From NCBI RefSeq assembly GCF_013032445.1, contig NZ_WQCA01000001.1:248001-312000 (forward strand): a stretch of 64,000 bases of DNA. Reading direction: 5' to 3'. Origin of the DNA: Ruegeria arenilitoris (GTDB lineage: Bacteria > Pseudomonadota > Alphaproteobacteria > Rhodobacterales > Rhodobacteraceae). Below are positions 9,657 to 19,593 of the stretch, one piece after another; the first letter of the stretch is position 1, and each line of letters opens with the position of its first letter. The translations under genes were made by a program, and so were the position numbers. A model generated the notes under the pieces. It did no database searches. It saw only the letters and a program-made list of their open reading frames with translations, and was not told the origin of the DNA.

Positions 9657-12347
9657 ATGCCCATTAAAGTCGGACAGGACACCGCCAAAACACGCCGCAG
9701 CCTGAACGTGAACGGAAAATCCATTTCCTATTACTCGATTCCCGCTGCGCAAGAGGCCGGTCTGGGCGATTTTTCGAAACTGCCCGCCGCGTTGAAAGTG
9801 GTGTTGGAAAACATGCTGCGGTTCGAGGATAACGGCTTTTCCGTCTCAGTCGATGACATCAAGGCCTTTGGCGAATGGGGCGCCAATGGCGGCAAGAACC
9901 CGCGTGAGATTGCTTATCGCCCTGCCCGCGTGCTGATGCAGGATTTCACCGGCGTTCCTGCCGTGGTCGATCTGGCCGCAATGCGGGACGGGATCAAAGG
10001 GTTGGGTGGTGACGCGCAAAAGATAAACCCGCTGAACCCGGTTGATCTGGTCATCGACCACTCAGTGATGATCGACGAGTTTGGCAACCCGCGCGCGTTC
10101 CAGATGAACGTGGATCGCGAATATGAGCGGAACATGGAACGCTACCAGTTCCTGAAATGGGGCCAGTCGGCCTTCAACAACTTCCGTGTTGTGCCCCCCG
10201 GCACCGGCATTTGTCACCAAGTGAACCTGGAATATCTGGCCCAGACCGTCTGGACCGACACCGATCAGAACGGGGAAGAGGTCGCCTATCCCGATACGCT
10301 GGTCGGCACCGACAGCCATACCACCATGGTCAACGGCATGGCCGTTCTGGGCTGGGGCGTTGGCGGGATTGAGGCCGAGGCGGCGATGCTGGGGCAGCCG
10401 ATCTCGATGCTGATCCCCGAGGTTGTGGGATTTGAGCTGACCGGTGCGATGGTTGAAGGCACCACCGGCACGGACCTTGTTTTGAAAGTCGTGGAAATGC
10501 TCCGTGAAAAGGGCGTGGTTGGGAAATTCGTCGAATTCTACGGCGAAGGTCTGGATCGCCTGCCGCTGGCAGACCGCGCGACCATTGCCAACATGGCCCC
10601 CGAATACGGCGCGACCTGTGGTTTCTTCCCTATTGACGGCGAAACCCTGCGCTACATGCGCAATACCGGCCGTGACGAGGACCGTTTGGCGCTGGTCGAG
10701 GCCTATGCCAAGGAAAACGGTTTCTGGCGGGATGAGAACTATGCGCCAATCTACACCGACACCCTGTCGCTGGATATGGGCACCATCGTTCCCGCGATCT
10801 CGGGCCCGAAACGTCCGCAGGATTATGTGGCACTGACTGATGCCAAGGCCGCTTTCCTGAATGAGATGGAGAAGACTTTTAAACGCCCGATGGGCAAAGA
10901 GGTCTTGGTCAAAGGTGAAAACTACGCGATGGAGTCAGGCAAGGTCGTGATTGCCTCAATCACCTCCTGCACCAATACGTCCAACCCTTACGTGATGATC
11001 GGCGCCGGTCTGGTGGCGAAAAAGGCGCATGAGCTGGGCCTGAACCGTCAGCCTTGGGTGAAGACCTCACTGGCTCCCGGATCGCAGGTCGTGTCGGAAT
11101 ATCTCGAGGCCGCTGGTCTGCAAGAACATCTGGACGCCATCGGGTTTAATCTTGTCGGTTATGGCTGCACCACTTGTATCGGCAACTCGGGTCCAATCCA
11201 GAGAGAGATTAGTGAAGCAATCGCCGAGGGCGATCTGGTCGCTACATCGGTCTTGTCGGGCAACCGAAACTTCGAGGGCCGGATTTCCCCGGACGTACGC
11301 GCTAACTATCTGGCCTCACCGCCGCTGGTGGTCGTCTACGCGCTGGCGGGCACCATGGATATCGACCTGACCTCGGAACCGATTGGGAAGGACAAGTACG
11401 GTAATGACGTCTTCATGAAAGACATCTGGCCAACCCAAAGCGAAATCGCCGATCTGGTGCAGCAGACTGTCACCCGCGATGCGTTCCAGTCGAAATATGC
11501 CGATGTTTTCAAAGGAGACGAAAAATGGCGCGAGGTCGAGGTTCCGCAACAGGAAACCTATGACTGGCCACCCACCTCGACTTACATCCAAAATCCACCC
11601 TATTTCCAAGGGATGGGGCCTGAGCCGGGCACGATCTCAAATATCGAAGGCGCCAAGGTTCTGGCCATTCTGGGCGACATGGTCACCACCGACCACATCT
11701 CACCGGCCGGCTCCTTTGCAACCACCACGCCTGCGGGCAAGTACCTGATGGACCGTCAAGTGCAGCCGCGCGAGTTCAACTCTTACGGCTCGCGCCGGGG
11801 CAACCACGAGGTCATGATGCGTGGCACTTTCGCCAATATCCGCATCAAGAACGAAATGCTGGAGGGCGTCGAGGGTGGCTATACCAAGGGACCGGACGGC
11901 CAGCAGACTTCGATCTATGACGCGTCGATGGCCTACCAGGCGCAGGGGGTCCCGCTTGTGGTGTTCGGCGGCGAGCAATACGGCGCCGGCTCGTCACGAG
12001 ACTGGGCGGCCAAAGGCACCGCGCTGCTGGGCATCAAGGCTGTGATCGCCGAGAGTTTTGAGCGCATCCACCGCTCGAACCTTGTTGGCATGGGCGTGAT
12101 CCCGTTCGAATTCACGGGCAACGATAACCGCAAGTCGCTGGGATTGACGGGGGATGAGACCGTCTCGATCCACGGGTTGGACGCGGTTGAGCCGCTGCAA
12201 GAGGTGTCCTGTACTATCACTTATTCCGACGGCGCCGAGACAACCATCCCTCTCAAGTGCCGCATCGATACTGCACCCGAGATCGAATACATCGAGAACG
12301 GTGGCGTGCTGCAATACGTGCTGAGAAACTTGGCGAAAGCAGGCTGA
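9657..12347 (+). CDS. acnA: aconitate hydratase A
   Basis: The 896-residue enzyme interconverts citrate and isocitrate in the TCA cycle with a [4Fe-4S] cluster. The cluster cysteines are visible in SCTNTSNP (about C437) and [12 protein letters not shown] (about C503 and C506), the same positions as in the AcnA/IRP1 type. The C-terminal swivel domain includes the substrate-binding block [13 protein letters not shown] chose the ATG at 9657, preceded by GAGGGAG, over an upstream non-ATG codon that would add 58 unconserved residues. A terminator follows. The ccm/sec gene set on the other strand is convergent. Confidence 0.98.
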   Translation: MPIKVGQDTAKTRRSLNVNGKSISYYSIPAAQEAGLGDFSKLPAALKVVLENMLRFEDNGFSVSVDDIKAFGEWGANGGKNPREIAYRPARVLMQDFTGVPAVVDLAAMRDGIKGLGGDAQKINPLNPVDLVIDHSVMIDEFGNPRAFQMNVDREYERNMERYQFLKWGQSAFNNFRVVPPGTGICHQVNLEYLAQTVWTDTDQNGEEVAYPDTLVGTDSHTTMVNGMAVLGWGVGGIEAEAAMLGQPISMLIPEVVGFELTGAMVEGTTGTDLVLKVVEMLREKGVVGKFVEFYGEGLDRLPLADRATIANMAPEYGATCGFFPIDGETLRYMRNTGRDEDRLALVEAYAKENGFWRDENYAPIYTDTLSLDMGTIVPAISGPKRPQDYVALTDAKAAFLNEMEKTFKRPMGKEVLVKGENYAMESGKVVIASITSCTNTSNPYVMIGAGLVAKKAHELGLNRQPWVKTSLAPGSQVVSEYLEAAGLQEHLDAIGFNLVGYGCTTCIGNSGPIQREISEAIAEGDLVATSVLSGNRNFEGRISPDVRANYLASPPLVVVYALAGTMDIDLTSEPIGKDKYGNDVFMKDIWPTQSEIADLVQQTVTRDAFQSKYADVFKGDEKWREVEVPQQETYDWPPTSTYIQNPPYFQGMGPEPGTISNIEGAKVLAILGDMVTTDHISPAGSFATTTPAGKYLMDRQVQPREFNSYGSRRGNHEVMMRGTFANIRIKNEMLEGVEGGYTKGPDGQQTSIYDASMAYQAQGVPLVVFGGEQYGAGSSRDWAAKGTALLGIKAVIAESFERIHRSNLVGMGVIPFEFTGNDNRKSLGLTGDETVSIHGLDAVEPLQEVSCTITYSDGAETTIPLKCRIDTAPEIEYIENGGVLQYVLRNLAKAG

Positions 12348-12353
12348 AACACC

Positions 12354-12391
12354 AAAGCCCCGGACAACGTACCGGGGCTTTGTTCTTTTTT
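12354..12391 (+). terminator. intrinsic terminator of acnA
   Basis: A perfect 10-bp stem (AAAGCCCCGG / CCGGGGCTTT) with an eight-base loop is followed by GTTCTTTTTT, starting seven bases after the acnA stop. Confidence 0.88.
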
Positions 12392-12419
12392 ACGTCAATC
12401 GGTGTAGCCCATCAATAAT

Positions 12420-12443
12420 AGAGCGTGTGCCGCAGGCACGCTC
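12420..12443 (-). terminator. possible terminator after ccmG
   Basis: A GC-rich hairpin (GAGCGTG..GCC with GGCACGCTC, small bulge) lies 20 bases beyond the ccmG stop. On the minus strand it is followed by TCTATTATTGATG, a weak T tract, so termination is plausible but not strong. Confidence 0.4.
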
Positions 12444-12462
12444 CGCTTGGCAAAGACTGAAT

Positions 12463-12999
12463 TTACTGACTGGCTTTCTCCAGCGCAGGACGGATGGTGC
12501 TTTCGATCACGCGTTGGGTAATCGGCCCGGCAAACCGCAGGAGGATCGTGCCTTCGCCGTCGATCACATAAGTCTCAGGCACACCATACAAGCCCCAGTC
12601 CAGCGCCATCCGTCCCTGTTCATCCCGTCCGATGGACTTGTACGGGTCGCCCAGATCAGTCAGGAACGATTCGGCGTTGTCCAGTTTGTCTTTATAGTTA
12701 ATGCCGTAGACCGGGATACCTTCCTTGGCCAGAGCTTCAAGGTTCGGATGTTCAGCGCGGCAGGGGGCGCACCAGCTGGCCCAGTAGTTGACCAGCTTGA
12801 CCTCGCCGTCGCGCAGTGTCTCATCGTCGAACATCGTCTTGCCCGGAAACTCGGTCAGAACAACCGGCGGCGCGGGCTGGCCCTGGCGGGCCGACGGCAG
12901 CGTGTCATCCGAACCATCCTGCAGTTGCACCAAGGCCGCGACGGCAAACGCGCCAAAGATCAGTGGCGGTGCCAGCATCAGGGGCGAGATCTTAGCCAT
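12463..12999 (-). CDS. ccmG: CcmG/DsbE thiol:disulfide interchange protein
   Basis: The 178-residue protein has an N-terminal membrane anchor (residues about 5-25) and a periplasmic thioredoxin domain with the active site WCAPC (C77, C80) and the GVPETYVID cis-proline loop typical of CcmG. It keeps apocytochrome c CXXCH cysteines reduced for haem attachment. Its ATG overlaps the end of ccmD by eight bases, and it is the last gene of the yajC-to-ccmG set. Confidence 0.95.
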   Translation of the reverse strand: MAKISPLMLAPPLIFGAFAVAALVQLQDGSDDTLPSARQGQPAPPVVLTEFPGKTMFDDETLRDGEVKLVNYWASWCAPCRAEHPNLEALAKEGIPVYGINYKDKLDNAESFLTDLGDPYKSIGRDEQGRMALDWGLYGVPETYVIDGEGTILLRFAGPITQRVIESTIRPALEKASQ

Positions 13000-13150
13000 T
13001 GCGCGTCATCCTTTGTTCGACCTTCTCCATCTCGGTCCGAACCTTGCGCCCGCGTGCAATGCTGAACACGATCAGCAACACCAGCAGCGCGATCGAGGCC
13101 GCATAGGACCACAGCACCGTATCGGCATATTTTCCAAGATCAGGGATCAT
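12992..13150 (-). CDS. ccmD: haem exporter protein CcmD
   Basis: A 52-residue protein with one membrane helix (residues about 13-33) and a basic, charged C-terminal tail (ARGRKVRTEMEKVEQR). CcmD is the small subunit of the CcmABC haem-handling ABC complex, needed to release holo-CcmE. The identification rests on size, topology and position: it overlaps ccmC by four bases upstream and ccmG by eight bases downstream. Confidence 0.9.
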   Translation of the reverse strand: MIPDLGKYADTVLWSYAASIALLVLLIVFSIARGRKVRTEMEKVEQRMTRNG

Positions 13151-13920
13151 CCGTTTACCCTTTCCCGCGCCAGCAGCGCCTTGATCCGCCGCGCCCGGAT
13201 TTCCGTGCCAGTGCGATACAGGACCAGCGCGATAAACAGCAGCACGAATCCGATGATGCACAGCAGCAGCGGGTAGAAATAGATGTTGCTGACTTTCTCT
13301 TCGGTATCCGCCCCGGTCACGGCCGCCGCGCGCATCACCGACGCGCCCTGATGCAAGCCCTGGTTCCAGAAGTTCACCGCATAACGGCTGAGCAGCGCGA
13401 AGACCGAGCCCACCAGACACAGGACCGAGGTCAGATCGGCCGCCGTATCCGGGTCTTCAATCGCTTCCCACAGGGCAACATAGCCCAGATAGAACAGGAA
13501 CAGGATCAGGAACGAGGTCAGGCGCGGATCCCAGGCCCACCATGTGCCCCACATCGGTTGCCCCCAGATCGCTCCGGTCGCCAGCGCGATCAGCGTCATC
13601 ACAATGCCAATGGGGGCCGCGGCACGGGCAGCCAGCGCGCTGACGTGGTGACGCCGCACCAGCCAGACGAGCGAGGTTGCCAGCATCATCAGCCAGCAAT
13701 TGATTGCCATCAGCGCCGCAGGCACATGCAGGTATATGATCTTGACGGTCGAGCCCTGCTTGTAATCGTCCGGTGTGAAGAAGAACCCCCAGACCAGTCC
13801 GACCACAATGCACGCAAGCGAGGTCACCCAGAAAAACGGCATCACCCGTTCACTGGTGGCAAGGAACTTGCGCGGGTTGGCGTATTCCCAGAGGGCGTTG
13901 GCTTTGGCTGCGATAGACAT
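13147..13920 (-). CDS. ccmC: haem ABC transporter permease CcmC
   Basis: The 257-residue protein has six membrane segments and the tryptophan-rich periplasmic motif WGTWWAWDPRLTS (residues about 123-135), flanked by the histidines of IIYLHVP and of SRYAVNFWNQGLHQG. CcmC loads haem onto CcmE in cytochrome c maturation. The length is normal. It overlaps ccmD by four bases. A 61-base gap separates it from ccmB upstream. Confidence 0.97.
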   Translation of the reverse strand: MSIAAKANALWEYANPRKFLATSERVMPFFWVTSLACIVVGLVWGFFFTPDDYKQGSTVKIIYLHVPAALMAINCWLMMLATSLVWLVRRHHVSALAARAAAPIGIVMTLIALATGAIWGQPMWGTWWAWDPRLTSFLILFLFYLGYVALWEAIEDPDTAADLTSVLCLVGSVFALLSRYAVNFWNQGLHQGASVMRAAAVTGADTEEKVSNIYFYPLLLCIIGFVLLFIALVLYRTGTEIRARRIKALLARERVNG

Positions 13921-13981
13921 GGGCCTTATCTAGTCCGAGTCGGGGGTGTTCTCAATTGACATCGGTCAAAGTTTGAACGCG

Positions 13982-14638
13982 TCACCGAAGGTTGATGCGC
14001 AGAACGGCTGCGCTGGCAAAAGGTAGCAGAGCGATGGTAGCCGCTGTGATCCCCGCCAGCATCAACAACGGAGTTTGCGTTTCCATCCCCGTGGCGCCAC
14101 GGCGCGCGACCTCGGCGCCGAAGATCAGGGTCGGCACATACAGCGGCAAGACCAGAAGCGACAGCAGCAAACCACCACGCTTCAGCCCCACGGTCAGAGC
14201 CGCACCGAAAGTGCCGATAACGCTCATGGCCGGAGTGCCAATCAGCAGCGAAATCACCAGCCAGAAGAATCCCGGCGCGGGCAGGTTCAGCAACACGCCC
14301 AGAAACGGCGCGGCCAGAACCAGCGGCAGGCCGGTGGTCAGCCAATGGGCCAGCGCCTTGATCGAGACCACCGATTCCAGTGGTAGCGGCGCGGTGGCCA
14401 ACAGGTCCAGCGAGCCGTCCTCCCAATCCAGCGCCAACAGGCGGTCCAGCGACAGAAGGCACGCAAGCAGCGCGCCTAGCCACAGAACACCCGGTGCAAT
14501 AGTCGACAACAGCGACGATTGCGGCCCCACCGAAAACGGCACCAGAACAGTGACGATCAGAAAAAACGCCAGACCAAGGCCAAAGCCCCCTCCGGCGCGG
14601 AAGGCCAGTTTCAGGTCACGCAGCAACAGGGCGATCAC
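13982..14638 (-). CDS. ccmB: haem exporter permease CcmB
   Basis: The 218-residue protein has six hydrophobic segments and the CcmB features [15 protein letters not shown] (cytoplasmic coupling region, residues about 69-83) and [16 protein letters not shown]. It forms the ABC complex with CcmA and CcmC. It begins at a GTG that overlaps the ccmA stop as GTGA, which implies translational coupling. Confidence 0.95.
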   Translation of the reverse strand: MIALLLRDLKLAFRAGGGFGLGLAFFLIVTVLVPFSVGPQSSLLSTIAPGVLWLGALLACLLSLDRLLALDWEDGSLDLLATAPLPLESVVSIKALAHWLTTGLPLVLAAPFLGVLLNLPAPGFFWLVISLLIGTPAMSVIGTFGAALTVGLKRGGLLLSLLVLPLYVPTLIFGAEVARRGATGMETQTPLLMLAGITAATIALLPFASAAVLRINLR

Positions 14639-15249
14639 AGGAAGCCTCCGTCGAAATCGTCGATGGGTTTTGGTTTCGCCTTGTTGGGACCGACATCCAG
14701 AACCTCGCCATCCAGGCCAAGGTCGATATGGGTGGCAATCAGGGCCGAGCCGCCCTGCCCCAGATGGGCACGTACGGCATCGGCGAACATCTGCACGGCG
14801 TTTTTGTCCAACGACACGGTCGGTTCATCCAGCATCCAAATCGGTCGCCCGGTCACCAGCATCCGCGCCAGCCCCAATCGCCGTTTCTGCCCCGCCGACA
14901 GGTTACCCGCGTGACGATCCGACAACTCGTTCAGCGCGAAGGCGTCCAGTGCGGTTTGGATGCCATTCGTGCCAAAAACCGACGCCCAGAAGGTCAGGTT
15001 CTCTACGACGGTCAAAGTTGGCTTCAACCCATCGGAATGTGAGGCATAGGCGATTTGATCCTCTGCCCCTTCGATCTGTCCGGTTAGAGGTGGCTGCAGC
15101 CCCGCCAACGTACGCAGCAGCGTCGTCTTACCGATGCCGTTCGGCCCGCGCAGGATCAGCGCCTTGCCGGGGTGCAGTGCAAAGCTCAGCCCCTCAAGGA
15201 CGGGAACGCCACCGCGGGCGATGGCCAGATCGGTCACAGTCAGTGTCAT
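14635..15249 (-). CDS. ccmA: haem ABC exporter ATP-binding protein CcmA
   Basis: The 204-residue ATPase carries Walker [10 protein letters not shown] (residues 35-43), signature LSAGQ (117-121) and Walker B WMLDEPT (138-144), followed by the switch histidine in ATHID. ATP hydrolysis releases holo-CcmE from the CcmCD complex during c-type cytochrome assembly. It overlaps ccmB by four bases and lies 66 bases after the Mth938-like gene. Confidence 0.96.
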   Translation of the reverse strand: MTLTVTDLAIARGGVPVLEGLSFALHPGKALILRGPNGIGKTTLLRTLAGLQPPLTGQIEGAEDQIAYASHSDGLKPTLTVVENLTFWASVFGTNGIQTALDAFALNELSDRHAGNLSAGQKRRLGLARMLVTGRPIWMLDEPTVSLDKNAVQMFADAVRAHLGQGGSALIATHIDLGLDGEVLDVGPNKAKPKPIDDFDGGFL

Positions 15250-15315
15250 GAGTTCCGCTTATCTGATTGCTGACAGAGGCAAAAGGCGAGATTTGCCGCA
15301 GGCCCTGTGCCCAGC

Positions 15316-15669
15316 TCAGACCGGCAATAGCGCCAGTGCAACACGGCGACCTTCAGACAGCAGCACGTTGTAAGTGCGGCAAGCGGCCGGAGAATTCATG
15401 ATCTCAACCCCAATTCCCGCATCCTCAAGCGCCGTGCGCAGGTCAGATGGGATATGGGTCAGAGCCTCTCCGGTGCCGATGAACAGAACATCCACCACCT
15501 CTGACAGCGCCAACAGCGATGCGTCATCGGAGTATCCGTCCCAATCTGCGGTGCCGGTTGGGCCCGTCAGAACGGCCCCATGGTAAACCTGCCCGCCAAT
15601 GCGGAAAAAGCCGGGGCCATAGCCATCGACCGGAACTGCGTTGTTGTAGGTGATCTCATTCAGGCGCAT
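15316..15669 (-). CDS. Mth938-like domain protein
   Basis: The 117-residue protein matches the Mth938/DUF498 family, related to mitochondrial NDUFAF3: INAV-like start (NEITYNNAVPVDGYG), a GTG box (VLFIGTGEAL), and a C-terminal MNSPAACRTYNVLLSEGR block. The mitochondrial relative assists complex I assembly; the bacterial role is not established. ATG 15669 is preceded by AGAAGG; a GTG six bases upstream is also possible. It starts nine bases from the stop of the TSUP gene, between the sec and ccm genes, which fits a membrane-complex assembly role but does not prove it. Confidence 0.88.
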   Translation of the reverse strand: MRLNEITYNNAVPVDGYGPGFFRIGGQVYHGAVLTGPTGTADWDGYSDDASLLALSEVVDVLFIGTGEALTHIPSDLRTALEDAGIGVEIMNSPAACRTYNVLLSEGRRVALALLPV

Positions 15670-15678
15670 GGGCACCTT

Positions 15679-16437
15679 CTAGCCCCAAAGCGGCAGGCCC
15701 GACAAGGCTGCAACCGCAATCGCCAGATAGGCAGCGGCGCGGTAAAGCCGTTCGTATTCGGGCCGGAACAGCCAGCCCCCCAGCCAGTTGCCCAGTAGGT
15801 TCGGCACCGACAACACCAATCCCAGCGCCACGGTGGGCCAGGTGACCCGCCCCATGCCGGTCAGAAAACCGAGGATCAGGAAATCGAAGACAAACAGGAA
15901 CAGCAGGATCGTGGCCCGGATCACCTCAACCGGCAAAGGCCGCGACATGTAGAACAGGATCACCGCCGGGCCGGGCAAGCCTGCCACGCCGCCCAGAAAC
16001 CCGGCAGCGCCACCGATCCCGGCGACCATCGTGCGCCCCACGCGCCCGTGATACCGCAGCCCGAGAATCAGCACGGCCAGCATGAAGATCGCCAACAGAC
16101 TAACTGCATAACGGAAAACCTCTGGCTCGACCCGCGTCAGCAGCCATAGTCCCACCGGCAATAACAATGCGCATCCAGTCGCCAGTCGGGCCAGGTCACC
16201 CCGGTCCACAACACGCCAGGCCCGCCGCAGGTTCGGCAGCGGCCCGAAGATGTCCATGATGGTCAGGCCAATAATGGCTCCGAATGGGCCAAGAAATGGC
16301 GTGGCGATAGGGAGGAAGATCAGCGCAGTTCCAAACCCGGAAAACCCGCGCACAATACCGCCAAGAAAGGCGGCAAAAAGGATAACGGCCAGCCCCGTTG
16401 GGGACTGGCCGAATATCTCAGGCGTCGATGTTGGCAA
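15679..16437 (-). CDS. TauE/SafE (TSUP) family membrane exporter
   Basis: The 252-residue membrane protein has about eight hydrophobic segments and the TSUP repeats GGIVRGFSGFGTAL (near residue 27) and GGVAGLPGPAVILFY (near residue 150). The family exports sulfite, sulfonates or other small organosulfur anions; the substrate here is unknown. It begins at a TTG that lies inside the last codons of secF (20-base overlap), with no strong ribosome-binding site, so its translation is probably coupled to secF. Confidence 0.88.
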   Translation of the reverse strand: MPTSTPEIFGQSPTGLAVILFAAFLGGIVRGFSGFGTALIFLPIATPFLGPFGAIIGLTIMDIFGPLPNLRRAWRVVDRGDLARLATGCALLLPVGLWLLTRVEPEVFRYAVSLLAIFMLAVLILGLRYHGRVGRTMVAGIGGAAGFLGGVAGLPGPAVILFYMSRPLPVEVIRATILLFLFVFDFLILGFLTGMGRVTWPTVALGLVLSVPNLLGNWLGGWLFRPEYERLYRAAAYLAIAVAALSGLPLWG

Positions 16438-17386
16438 ACTGATTGCCCGCCGTATTGGACGGCTTGGACCAATCGCGCTTGACCCCCAGCCACAACAGGA
16501 TGGTCGAGGCCACGAAGACCGACGAATAGGTCCCCACGATCACCCCCCAGATCATCGCAAAGACAAAGCCGCGGATCACGTCGCCGCCCAGCACATACAG
16601 CGAGATCAGTGCCAGCAATGTGGTCACCGAGGTCATCACAGTCCGGCTGAGCGTTTCGTTGATCGAGATGTTCAGAACCTCTTTTAAATCCTTCTTCTTA
16701 TACTTCCGCAGATTCTCACGCACCCGGTCGAACACAACAACTGTGTCGTTAAGCGAATAACCTACGATAGTCAGAAGCGCCGCAATGATGGCCAGATCGA
16801 ACCGGATCTGCAGTTCCGAGAAGATACCGATGGTCAGGATCACATCATGCACCAATGCGGCCACGGCCCCCAGCGCGAACTGCCATTCAAAGCGCAGCCA
16901 GATGTAGACCAGCACTGCGCCGATGGCGAGCATCACCGCGATCACGGCGGTTTGAATCAACTCGCCCGAGACCTTGGGACCAACGGATTCGACCGAGACA
17001 AATTCGATATCCGGCACGGAAACCTTCAAAGCATCTTCCACCGCGGTGACAGTGGCGGCGGAAACCGCCTCTGCATCGGCCTGCGCCTGAATGCGGATCA
17101 TGGCGACGTTTTCGTCCTCGCCAAAGGTCGGATCGAAAATCTCGGTGATCGTCACATCGCCAAGTTCCAACGGCGCGATGGCGTCCCGATAGGCGCCGAT
17201 GTCGATCTCTTGTGTGGACTGTGTCCGGATCGTGGTGCCGCCGCGGAAGTCGATGCCAAAGTTCAACCCCTGCAGCATGAAGGACGTGAAGGCCACAACC
17301 ATCATCAGGGCCGAGATGCCCAGCCAGACCTTCCAACGGCTGAAAAAATCAAACGAGGTGTTCTGGGGTACGAGTTTCAGTCTCAT
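16418..17386 (-). CDS. secF: protein translocase subunit SecF
   Basis: The 322-residue protein has an N-terminal membrane helix, the FGIDFRGGTTI motif (residues about 28-38), a periplasmic domain, and the RND-like block YSLNDTVVVFDRVREN (about 215-230) in the membrane half. With SecD it uses the proton gradient to pull proteins through SecYEG. It starts one base after the secD stop, so the two are coupled. The downstream TSUP gene overlaps its end. Confidence 0.97.
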   Translation of the reverse strand: MRLKLVPQNTSFDFFSRWKVWLGISALMMVVAFTSFMLQGLNFGIDFRGGTTIRTQSTQEIDIGAYRDAIAPLELGDVTITEIFDPTFGEDENVAMIRIQAQADAEAVSAATVTAVEDALKVSVPDIEFVSVESVGPKVSGELIQTAVIAVMLAIGAVLVYIWLRFEWQFALGAVAALVHDVILTIGIFSELQIRFDLAIIAALLTIVGYSLNDTVVVFDRVRENLRKYKKKDLKEVLNISINETLSRTVMTSVTTLLALISLYVLGGDVIRGFVFAMIWGVIVGTYSSVFVASTILLWLGVKRDWSKPSNTAGNQFANIDA

Positions 17387-17387
17387 G

Positions 17388-19049
17388 TCAAACCTCGATC
17401 GTTTTCGGACGGCGGCGTTCGAACCACATCACGACAAACAGGCGCGTGACGAAGATCGCGGTGAAGGCCGAGGTCAGGATACCAAGACCCAGGGTAATCG
17501 CAAAACCGCGCACCGGGCCGCTGCCCATAGCAAACAGGATCACGGCGGTGATGAAGGTGGTCACGTTGGCGTCGACAATGGCCGACAGCGCCTTTTCATA
17601 ACCCAATTCGATGGCACGCGCCGGGCCTCTGGCGGATTTCAGTTCTTCACGGATACGTTCAAAGATCAGCACGTTGGCGTCGACCGCCATACCCACAGTC
17701 AGAACGATGCCCGCAATACCCGGCAGGGTCAGCGTGGCCCCAATCAACGACAGCAGGCCAAAGATCAGCCCGACGTTGATGATCAGCGCGATATTGGCGA
17801 AAATTCCGAACAAACCATAGCTGAGTGCCATGAAGCTCAGCACCGCGACAAAAGCCACAATAGTGGCGGTTTTACCTGCGTCGATGCTGTCCTGCCCCAG
17901 TTCGGGGCCAATAGTGCGTTCTTCCAAGAACTCCAACCCGGCGGGCAGAGCGCCGGCGCGTAACAGCACGGCCAGATTGGTGCTTTCCTCAACGGTGAAG
18001 TTGCCGGTGATGATACCCGACCCACCCGGAATATGGCTTTGGATCACGGGGGCCGAGATCACCTCGTCATCCAGCACAATAGCAAAGGGTGCGCCGATAT
18101 TGTCTCGGGTGTAGTCACCGAACTTGCGTGCACCAGACGTGTTGAACCGGAAACTGACCGCTGGTCGGCCGTTCTGATCGAATGAAGGTTGCGCGTCTAC
18201 CAGTTCCTCTCCAGTCACAACCGGAGCGGACTCGATTATGTAGTAGACGCCATCCTCATCAATGGAAGGGACGACCTCTTGACCGATACCCGGCACCGCA
18301 TCCGGGTCGCTGCCGCGCCCGACCACGGGGTTAAAGGTCAATTGCGCCGTGGTTCCGATGATATCTTTCAACTCACCTGCACTGCCGATACCCGGCACTT
18401 GAATAAGGATACGGTCCGCGCCCTGCCGCTGAATGGTGGGTTCACGGGTACCGACCTCGTCGATCCGGCGGCGGATGATCTCCAGCGCTTGGCGCACTGT
18501 TCGGTCATCCGAGGCCAGCTTCTCGGCCTCTGACAGCTGCACGACGATAGTATCGCCCTCGGCGCGGGCTTCGATATCAGTGGCGCCAACGCCGGTCAGC
18601 GTCTGAACCTGACGGGCCAGACCGCGCACAACCTCCAACGCGCGAGGCATACCCTCGGGCTGGCTGATGCGAACGCGAATCTCATCCGGGGCCGATTCCT
18701 GTTTACGGATCGTGCCCACGGTTGCGCGTTCATCCCGCAAGGCGTCGCGGATCTCGGGCCACATCGCCTCCATCCGGGATTCGTACACATCTTCGACCTT
18801 CACTTCGGCCAGCAGATGCGCCCCACCACGCAGGTCGAGGCCAAGATTGACCAGCGACGACGGCAGCCAGTTGGGCCACTGCGCCGCCTGCGCCTGCATT
18901 TCGGGGGTGTCGATGCCAAGCTCAATCGCAGTCTTGGCATCGTTAGATTGCTCAACGCGCGTGTAAAACGCATTCGGCAGGGCCATGAGCAAGCCGGTCA
19001 CACAAACCAGCCAGATCAGAACCCGCTTCCAGGTATTAATTTGCAGCAT
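17388..19049 (-). CDS. secD: protein translocase subunit SecD
   Basis: The 553-residue protein has an N-terminal membrane helix, the LGLDLRGGAHLL motif (residues about 69-80), a large periplasmic P1 domain with two ferredoxin-like lobes, and a C-terminal membrane half with AVDANVLIFERIREE (about 455-470). It partners SecF in export at the inner membrane. AGGG precedes the ATG. The yajC stop is 33 bases upstream, giving the classic yajC-secD-secF order. Confidence 0.97.
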   Translation of the reverse strand: MLQINTWKRVLIWLVCVTGLLMALPNAFYTRVEQSNDAKTAIELGIDTPEMQAQAAQWPNWLPSSLVNLGLDLRGGAHLLAEVKVEDVYESRMEAMWPEIRDALRDERATVGTIRKQESAPDEIRVRISQPEGMPRALEVVRGLARQVQTLTGVGATDIEARAEGDTIVVQLSEAEKLASDDRTVRQALEIIRRRIDEVGTREPTIQRQGADRILIQVPGIGSAGELKDIIGTTAQLTFNPVVGRGSDPDAVPGIGQEVVPSIDEDGVYYIIESAPVVTGEELVDAQPSFDQNGRPAVSFRFNTSGARKFGDYTRDNIGAPFAIVLDDEVISAPVIQSHIPGGSGIITGNFTVEESTNLAVLLRAGALPAGLEFLEERTIGPELGQDSIDAGKTATIVAFVAVLSFMALSYGLFGIFANIALIINVGLIFGLLSLIGATLTLPGIAGIVLTVGMAVDANVLIFERIREELKSARGPARAIELGYEKALSAIVDANVTTFITAVILFAMGSGPVRGFAITLGLGILTSAFTAIFVTRLFVVMWFERRRPKTIEV

Positions 19050-19082
19050 TACCCTGCCTTTTCAAGGGATTGTCGCGCGAAG

Positions 19083-19370
19083 TTACTTCGCCGGTTCGGT
19101 CTTGTTCAGAACCTGAGCGATGGTCGACTTGACCACACGAACCTTGACGTTCTCGGCGATCTCGACTTCGATCTCGTTGTCGCCTTCCTTGACCTTTGAC
19201 ACCTTGCCAATCAGACCACCCTGAGTGACCACCTGATCGCCCCGGCGCACGGCCTCGACCATAGCCTGATGTTCCTTCATCTTTTTCTGCTGCGGACGGA
19301 TCAGCAGGAAATACATGATCGCGAAGATCAGGATCAGCGGGAGAAACTGGGCGATTGCGCCACCTTCCAT
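19083..19370 (-). CDS. yajC: preprotein translocase subunit YajC
   Basis: The 95-residue protein has a single N-terminal membrane helix ending in FLLIRPQQKKMKEH, the YajC hallmark, and a small cytoplasmic domain with GDQVVTQGGLIGKV. It associates with SecDF. I chose the ATG at 19370 (MEGGAIAQF); longer frames upstream add 47 residues with no family match. It is probably the promoter-proximal gene of the ten-gene minus-strand set ending at ccmG. Confidence 0.96.
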   Translation of the reverse strand: MEGGAIAQFLPLILIFAIMYFLLIRPQQKKMKEHQAMVEAVRRGDQVVTQGGLIGKVSKVKEGDNEIEVEIAENVKVRVVKSTIAQVLNKTEPAK

Positions 19371-19593
19371 GGGATATTCCTTTTGGTTTGGGCTTGCGGA
19401 AGGGCTCCGCAAATTTGGCGAGAACCTATTCTTTGAAATGCCTGTTTGCAAGGACAGGTGGCGCAAGAAGTTTTTCTTTGGAAAACCCGTTTTTACCGCG
19501 CAACGCAACAATTTGTCCGAGAATTATCTCACCAACATAGTTCCCTCTAGGAACATCGTCCTTCTCGGATATAGTTGAACAACGGGAGGGCGA

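Noticed and set aside
13351..15251. Plus-strand frames across ccmA, ccmB and ccmC
   Set aside because: Antisense to three well-identified ccm genes; low-complexity Arg/Pro/Ser products.
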